The position numbers were made by a program, and so were the translations under genes. Below the pieces are notes generated by a model. The model saw only the letters and a list, made by a program, of their open reading frames with translations, did no database searches and had not been told where the DNA came from. This document shows, one piece after another, positions 56,064-64,000 of a stretch of DNA of 64,000 nt. The stretch is from Nannochloropsis oceanica (lineage: Eukaryota; Sar; Eustigmatophyceae; Eustigmatales; Monodopsidaceae), in the NCBI GenBank assembly GCA_004519485.1, contig CP038115.1:62001-126000 (forward strand). Reading direction: 5' to 3'. How positions within the stretch are numbered: position 1 is the first letter of the stretch; each line of letters starts with the position of its first letter.

Positions 56064-57011
56064 ATGTTTGCGAGTTTCCACCGCGGCGACAAAAAGAGCA
56101 CGGAAGCAGGGCGGGCAAACAGCGACAATGGAGATGGAGGCGGTGGATCCAGCACCAACACACCAATCATCGCTGCGAGGTCCTCCTCCTTCTCCGCTTC
56201 TTCCCCCTCTGACGTGCAGTTGATGCTACACATTGACAAGGACTTCAACCTCCTTTGGAATCAGTGCTGCCATCATGAGACCTCCACCACGCAGTTACAA
56301 CAAAAGATTAAGGGAATTCTGCTACTTTTCCGCGAGGCGGCGCAATCCCTGTGCGCCATCTCGGAGAGCTTTGGAGGTGGCTTGGACTCGTCCACTGGAG
56401 GTGTCTCTGTCGACGCCTGCGATTACATCAACGCAACCACACTAATTGCAACCGAATCTTTCAATGATTTTGAGCATGAATTGCGGGAGCATGTACTTTC
56501 GACAATGGGTTACACTGCGAACGAGAACCGACGGACAGAGGAAAAGATGAAAGCACGTCTTGACCTGCTAAAGCAACACGACGCCGCCTTTCGGGCCATG
56601 GTCTGCGCTCGGAGAGCCACCACTACCACCACCGCCGCCATCGATACTCCATCACATCCACTACACGCACAAATGCACCAGCGAGAGCCCCAAGCAGTCA
56701 CCGTGGGTACTCCTAGGGCTGAGTTCTTCGCCTTGCAAGATCAAATAAAAATTGAAATTGGCTCCCTCCTCCGTGACCGCGTGAACCTGTTTCAAAAGAT
56801 GCTAGCCAAGCTATCCCAAATCCAATTGAGGCTTTTTGTCAAAATGTACAGTGTGCTGAGCAAGTCGTTGGGTTACGATGTAGAGGTACCTCCCCCACCT
56901 GCTGTGTCGGAAGAGGGGGTCTTCACCAGCAAGGAGGAGGGCCTTAGGAAGGGCGAGGAGAAGAAGGAGGAGGAGTATCAGGAGAAGGGGGACAGGCGCA
57001 GTGGCGGGTGA
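56064..57011 (+). CDS. BAR/AH-domain-like helical protein
   Basis: The ATG is at 56064 (MFASFHRGDKKSTEAGR), 315 residues. After a Ser/Gly-rich start, three long helical segments follow: SDVQLMLHIDKDFNLLWNQC with QQKIKGILLLFREAAQSLCA; INATTLIATESFNDFEHELR with TEEKMKARLDLLKQHDAAFR; and FFALQDQIKIEIGSLLRDRV with NLFQKMLAKLSQIQLRLFVK. This spacing resembles BAR domains that bind curved membranes and small GTPases. The C-terminus is charged low complexity. The frame ends at 57011 just before a region of broken coding sequence with a TBC remnant on the same strand, so it may have been the N-terminal part of a longer gene. Confidence 0.55.
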   Translation: MFASFHRGDKKSTEAGRANSDNGDGGGGSSTNTPIIAARSSSFSASSPSDVQLMLHIDKDFNLLWNQCCHHETSTTQLQQKIKGILLLFREAAQSLCAISESFGGGLDSSTGGVSVDACDYINATTLIATESFNDFEHELREHVLSTMGYTANENRRTEEKMKARLDLLKQHDAAFRAMVCARRATTTTTAAIDTPSHPLHAQMHQREPQAVTVGTPRAEFFALQDQIKIEIGSLLRDRVNLFQKMLAKLSQIQLRLFVKMYSVLSKSLGYDVEVPPPPAVSEEGVFTSKEEGLRKGEEKKEEEYQEKGDRRSGG

Positions 57012-59889
<2,878 letters not shown>

Positions 59890-60670
59890 GCGAGCTCTAT
59901 TGTCGCGAGCTTCAGCGAGGGCGTCTCAGCCGTGTCTTACAGGCATATGCAGTGTTTAACTCTCGATAGAGATACTGCCAGGGGATGAATGTATGCACGG
60001 CAATCTTGTTGACAGTGACTGGGAATGACGAAGAAGCGGCATTTGAGATGTTGGTGGGGTTGTGTGAGCGGTGTCAGATGGAGGAGATGTGGATGGAGGG
60101 CATGCCGCGCTTGAAGGCTTGTTTTGCGGTGTTGAATCGATTGTTGCACTTGCGGACGCCGGCTTTGCACGCGCTTTTTGAGGAGGCTGGGGTGCATGTA
60201 GCCATGCTTTCGTCCAAGTAGTTCGTGACTTTGTTCTCGAATCTGGATACCTTGCCACTGCAGACCGTGTCGAGTTCGTAGAAGGATGGAGTGTGATTTT
60301 GGGGGTGGCCGTCTCTCTCATCGAGATGCTGGAGAGTCAATTGAAGGACTTGAAGCTTGACGACGTACTGCATATGATGCAAGACCCTCAAAAGGCGCCG
60401 CTGGAACTCCTCCTGACCCAGAGCCCGATAAGGCAGCCGGTGGGTTGTTCTGAGGAGAAGGAATGTGCGGACGGGGAAGGGGGCGGCGGCGTGGCTAGGG
60501 TAGGACAGGAAGCGACGAGGACAGGGGAAAAGAGTGTCGGCGAGACTCTTCAGGAGACGGGTGAAAGTAGAGCGGCGATGTCTATGTCGGCCGTGCTCAT
60601 GCGGAGAGGAATCGCCATCACACATGGCGCCCAAGTATTAGCCGAGGTGCAGGAGGAGTATAATTTATAA
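59890..60670 (+). pseudogene. TBC/RabGAP-domain pseudogene
   Basis: TBC-domain sequence is plain: ELQRGRLSRVLQAYAVFN, YCQGMNVCTAILLTVTGNDE, LKACFAVLNRLLHLRTPALH, ALFEEAGVHVAMLSSK, FVTLFSNLDTLPLQ, VEFVEGWSVILGVAVSLIEM, then a C-terminal frame to 60670 (AITHGAQVLAEVQEEYNL). Aligned to the family without gaps, TAG stops replace a residue before RYCQGMN (59967-59969) and the Trp of the WF..LF motif (60219-60221). The frame shifts by one near 60260 before VEFVEGW. TBC proteins switch off Rab GTPases in membrane traffic. Here the gene looks dead, or the assembly carries several errors. Confidence 0.65.
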
Positions 60671-61482
60671 ACTGTAGATAGGTGACAAGTGTGGGATTGA
60701 GAAAGCTCCAACAACGGGGACATGGAAGAAGAAATGTTTTACCAACAGAAAAATATGCTTGCTCTTGTTTTGTGAAGCAGGGAGCTTGTAGCGGTCCCGA
60801 TCTCCTTTCGGGAGGATAGGAGGTCTATGCAGACGCGGTGCTCACTGGAAAGAGCAGTCTTATGATCGGGCATCTGCAAGACCCAACAATCCATGGAGGA
60901 ACGCTGGAGGGAACCTACTTTTGGTGATGATGTCGGCTATATTTCATTCGATTGACGGATTTGTTGATTTATTCTTTTGTGTCACTTGCCCTTTTGCCCA
61001 ACCTCCTCCCTCGTCACAGAACAAAGAAAGGCGGCAAAAGTCTGGTTTCGTCACCTCCACCATCAGTTCATCATGCCCTGGCCCTGTGCGGTGCACTGCA
61101 CCACCGCAAACTCACGTCGGTTTTCCCAGTACGACAAGCACACGTTCCATGGAGTTAAGCTGGACAAGGCGAGGGTGCCGCCAGGGGTGCGGTGGCTAGT
61201 ACGGCACGCTGTCCTAGGCGCCTTCAAATTCTGCAAGCTTTCTTCGTCACCTACACTTGACACACGCGCGGCGGCATCGTCGTCCACACCCTGCGAACCG
61301 CCGCCGAATGTATAATTGCCATGAAGTGGTCTTGTATCTGCTGCGTCCTTTCCCGTCCGTCACGCACAACAAGACACGCAGCCAACTAGCATGATACTCA
61401 TCGTCATGAACATGCTTCTCCCCCTCATCCTTCACACCACCACTACACTACAGCGGGAGGCACGCACGCCCACGTGACAGCC
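60671..61482. other. Intergenic region, possible coding remnant
   Basis: A plus frame at 60977-61315 includes YDKHTFHGVKLDKARVPPG and VRWLVRHAVLGAFKFCKL, which has normal protein composition, but I recognise no family and no splice context. The promoter of the next gene should lie here. Confidence 0.35.
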
Positions 61483-62466
61483 ATGACCACTCTCATGACG
61501 GTAACCGCGGATGAGAAGGTGGAGATGAGCTTAGACGATCTGGTCAAGCTGGAACGCAAGCAGCAGCAACAACAGAAGAAGAAGCCCATCGCTCCTGCAG
61601 CGGCTGGCGGTGCCCAGAACAGCAAACAGAACAAGCGAGGCGGAGTCCGTAAGCCCGTTCTGAAGCAGACACAGGCAGGGCAAACACGTAAACCGGGCCA
61701 GGCAGCCAAGCAGAGCGTTCTTCAAGCCCAGAGCAAGCGGAACCTGGCCATCAACAATGCACGTGGTATCCAACCCGCACCAATGGTCGGCGTCACGACA
61801 GCCGGGGCTGCCGGCGGCAAGAAGAGGAAAAAGAAGAAGGCCTCGCCCGCACCTAAGAAGATGTCGATCAAGGTCAGCAATGTCCAGGCGAACGGCGGTG
61901 GTCGTCGCGGTGGTGTTGGAGGAGGGGGAGTCACTTCACTGGACGGTGGTGTCAGCGGCAAGAAGGCTGCGGACTTTGTATTTGACAGCGCCGTCGGCAA
62001 TGGGGGCAGTGGGGGTGGTGGTGGGGAAAGCTTTGGGCCTGGAGGCTTCAAACTACCCAAGGGCACCACCCTCAAGATTTCCATTAATAATACTGCCAAC
62101 GCTGCGACTGCCACGACCCCTGTCAATCCCATGGCCGCGCAGCGTAAAAAGAAGCAGCAGCAGCCACAGCAGATGCAGGTGATTTTGAATCGAAGCAGTG
62201 GTCCTCGTGTGAGTATGAAGGCGATGCAAGCGGAGCGACAGGCAGGGGCAGGGGCTTTGGCCCGACGGATGGGTCGCATTTCCGTGACGCAGAATACGCG
62301 GCAGATGCTTTTCAACCAAAGCCGTGGCTTGCCTCCGACTGCACCACAGCAATTGCAGGTGACGACTGCGGGGGGTGGGGGGAAAACAAAGAAAAAGATA
62401 AGTTCTGGTGGAGGAATGGGTGGGGGGAACCCGCGTCAGGTGATTGTGCGGCGTCGGGTGAAATAA
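61483..62466 (+). CDS. UAP56-binding-motif protein, mRNA export adaptor-like (UIF/ALY type)
   Basis: This is a single exon; the frame's first ATG is at 61483 (MTTLMTVTADEKVEMSLDDL), 327 residues. The segment VEMSLDDLVKLERK is a good UAP56-binding motif, as found at the N-termini of ALY/REF and UIF export adaptors. The rest is basic, disordered and Gly/Lys/Arg-rich (KKPIAPAAAGGAQ, GGKKRKKKKASPAPKKMSI, GGRRGGVGGGG), with no RRM. It ends NPRQVIVRRRVK, and a related basic block (QVILNRSSGPRVSM) lies further upstream, as expected for an RNA-binding arginine-rich adaptor. UIF-like proteins load the DEAD-box helicase UAP56 and NXF1 onto mRNA in the nucleus. The motif is clear; family membership is inference. 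Confidence 0.65.
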   Translation: MTTLMTVTADEKVEMSLDDLVKLERKQQQQQKKKPIAPAAAGGAQNSKQNKRGGVRKPVLKQTQAGQTRKPGQAAKQSVLQAQSKRNLAINNARGIQPAPMVGVTTAGAAGGKKRKKKKASPAPKKMSIKVSNVQANGGGRRGGVGGGGVTSLDGGVSGKKAADFVFDSAVGNGGSGGGGGESFGPGGFKLPKGTTLKISINNTANAATATTPVNPMAAQRKKKQQQPQQMQVILNRSSGPRVSMKAMQAERQAGAGALARRMGRISVTQNTRQMLFNQSRGLPPTAPQQLQVTTAGGGGKTKKKISSGGGMGGGNPRQVIVRRRVK

Positions 62467-63115
62467 GGCAGGAGCTCTTGTCTTATTCCTCGGGGTGGGG
62501 GTGGGGGTGGGGGGGAGACTAGAGCTTGATTTACGACGCGGGGGCAAATCAAGGGCAAGAGGGAAGTAGGGAGGATGTACACTTAGCAAGATGACAAACA
62601 GAAGGGCTAAGCGTCGCCCAGGATTAAAAAAAACACGGAGACGGATGATGAAGGAGAGGACAGATCATTGAAACCCAAGCATGCATTGAAATTGTGAACG
62701 CAGACAAAACATTTTCTTTAATAACAATATGAATAAATGCATGTGAGGGATGAAGAAGGAGGTGTACGTTTGAGGAAGAATCGCAGCAGCAGCAACAGCA
62801 ACAGCTGCAACTGCAAATGCAACTGCAAATGAGGGGGAAAAAGCTAAAAAGTCCTCGTTGAGGATATCCGGTGTTTGAAGGGGAAGAGAGGGGTTTTAAA
62901 AGAATGGAAGACCGACAACAAAAAAGAATCTTTGTGTTTATCAACCAATCACACATCCCCGCGAGTCGATCGAAAAGAAGTGCAAAAAGCAACAAGCAAA
63001 ACAAAAAAAATACAGTTTGAATGTTTTTGGACCCTACTATTGATTTCTATTTCCAGATGTTTGTACCACAAATACACCAAACTCTTCCTTTTCCTTCCCC
63101 CCGACCTTCCTCCTA
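62467..63115. other. Convergent 3' intergenic region
   Basis: Between the UBM-protein stop (+) and the VPS28 stop (-). It contains a short G-rich run (about 62490-62517) and an AACAGC/TGCAACTGCAAA minirepeat at about 62789-62829. No gene is seen. Confidence 0.5.
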
Positions 63116-63838
63116 CTAATTACCGGCCTTCAACCAGGCGTGAAACGAGCTGTATCCTTGGTCCAAGTCAAAGAGCAACTGCCTCGCCTGCTCCTCCGTG
63201 ATACTGTCCATGGCCCGCATAGCATTGAGTGTGACCAGCCAATCCTCCAACTTTTTGCTGGCGACAAAGTCGGTCGGCAGCCCCGGGACGCGGGTGAGAC
63301 TCGTCATAATGTCCGTCAGCATTGGTTGCAGCTCATCAACGGCCCGCTGCTCCAACCGCACGCCGTCCATAGCCGTGATGAAGTGCTGTACCGTCTCGGC
63401 CACCTTGATGGCCTCCCCTCGCCCGTCGTCCGAGGAAGGATTGATAACCGTGGCAGGAACGCCCAGTCGAAGCAAGCGCTCCACTGCCCGGGGGCAGTCC
63501 ATGTGGTATTCACTCATAAAGGCTTGAGTGTCGGCCACTGTCTTGGCAGCCAGCACCGCGGCCTCGGTGGACTTAAATTGCGAGATCAACTTGCTGCACG
63601 CGGCGGTATAATCTTCTTGAGTGACGGCGTCACGAGCAAAGGCTGCCTCCAAATGCTCCGTGGCCTTGATGATGGAGTAGAGGTCGGCTAGGTCCTCGTA
63701 CTTGCGGCGTTCTGCGGCATTATTGATCAGTTTGATCTCTTGCTTCAGGGATGGTGGCGGCGAAGGAGCGTCGAATTTGCTTCGCGGGGGCTTGGATGGC
63801 TGTGATTGGATGGCGGCGTCGTACGGTGGAGGCTGCAT
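63116..63838 (-). CDS. VPS28: VPS28, ESCRT-I subunit
   Basis: This is a single exon with ATG at 63838 (MQPPPYDAAIQSQPSKPP), 240 residues, close to the family's usual 210-240. The N-terminal domain reads EIKLINNAAERRKYEDLADL, YSIIKATEHLEAAFARDAVT, DYTAACSKLISQFKSTEAAV, then MDCPRAVERLLRLGVPATV. The C-terminal four-helix domain reads VAETVQHFITAMDGVRLEQR, AVDELQPMLTDIMTSLTRVP, LPTDFVASKKLEDWLVTLNA, ARQLLFDLDQGYSSFHAWLK. VPS28 bridges VPS23/TSG101 to ESCRT-II on endosomes for sorting ubiquitinated membrane proteins. Nothing is missing. Confidence 0.95.
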   Translation of the reverse strand: MQPPPYDAAIQSQPSKPPRSKFDAPSPPPSLKQEIKLINNAAERRKYEDLADLYSIIKATEHLEAAFARDAVTQEDYTAACSKLISQFKSTEAAVLAAKTVADTQAFMSEYHMDCPRAVERLLRLGVPATVINPSSDDGRGEAIKVAETVQHFITAMDGVRLEQRAVDELQPMLTDIMTSLTRVPGLPTDFVASKKLEDWLVTLNAMRAMDSITEEQARQLLFDLDQGYSSFHAWLKAGN

Positions 63839-64000
63839 TTTTCGTTTGAGGGGGGGGCGATCTCACCGGGAGTCTCGCTATGAACACGGGGAGAAGATGC
63901 TGGATGGCGCAATGCCGGCTGGTTCGATAAGGGTTACAAAAATCAAAGGGGGCTTTGTAGATGTAGAGGCGGGAGTTGTGAGACACGGTGTGTGATCTTC
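63839..64000. other. VPS28 upstream region
   Basis: This is the 5' flank of VPS28 up to the window edge. Short frames on both strands show no recognisable protein. Confidence 0.4.

Overview
The window is nuclear DNA of a eukaryotic alga with a secondary (red-lineage) plastid, most likely a stramenopile and plausibly a Nannochloropsis/Microchloropsis-type eustigmatophyte. The reasons are spliced protein genes with GT-AG introns, an LHC-superfamily gene and other proteins whose signal peptides end in an 'ASAFAP-like' A/S|F cleavage motif (residues such as ANA|FVFP, TLS|FVRP, TPA|FHS), a stramenopile-type bZIP-PAS regulator, and a GPCR fused to an inositol phosphatase as known from oomycetes. 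The species assignment is inference. Genes lie on both strands, 0.1 to 3 kb apart. GGGA/CCCT tetranucleotide arrays pervade introns, intergenic DNA and even exons.

Layout, 1-21 kb: a partial gene at the left edge (-); an EAF-like elongation factor with AT-hooks (-); a zeta-toxin-like P-loop kinase (+); a bZIP-PAS transcription factor (-); a 3.2 kb gene-poor stretch with a foldback MITE; the splicing factor RBM39 (+, 12 exons, with a fossil duplicate of an exon start); a coiled-coil protein (-); a plastid-targeted P-loop protein (+).

Layout, 21-45 kb: a 10-exon gene (+, 1842 codons plus stop) joining a 7TM receptor to an inositol-polyphosphate 5-phosphatase; a repeat protein (-); an R2R3-MYB (-); a three-exon acylphosphatase (-); an MFSD5-type molybdate/anion transporter (+, 6 exons); a large helical protein of unknown role (-).

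Layout, 45-64 kb: TRM6 tRNA methyltransferase subunit (+); plastid GNAT acetyltransferase (+); Derlin (-, 3 exons); LHC-like protein (+, 4 exons); TDP2 DNA-repair phosphodiesterase (-); a 79-bp tandem repeat; a BAR-like protein (+); a decayed TBC/RabGAP gene with a long (AGT)n tract; a UAP56-binding mRNA-export adaptor-like protein (+); VPS28 of ESCRT-I (-).

The genes do not form one pathway. Several touch mRNA production and export (EAF, RBM39, UBM protein), ER and endosome traffic (Derlin, VPS28, TBC remnant, BAR) and the plastid (LHC-like, GNAT, P-loop protein). The most interesting items are the receptor-phosphatase fusion, introns whose two ends are complementary GGGA/CCCT arrays, and the exon-duplication remnant in RBM39. 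Exon models were built by hand from splice-site consensus and reading-frame phase; no similarity search was run.
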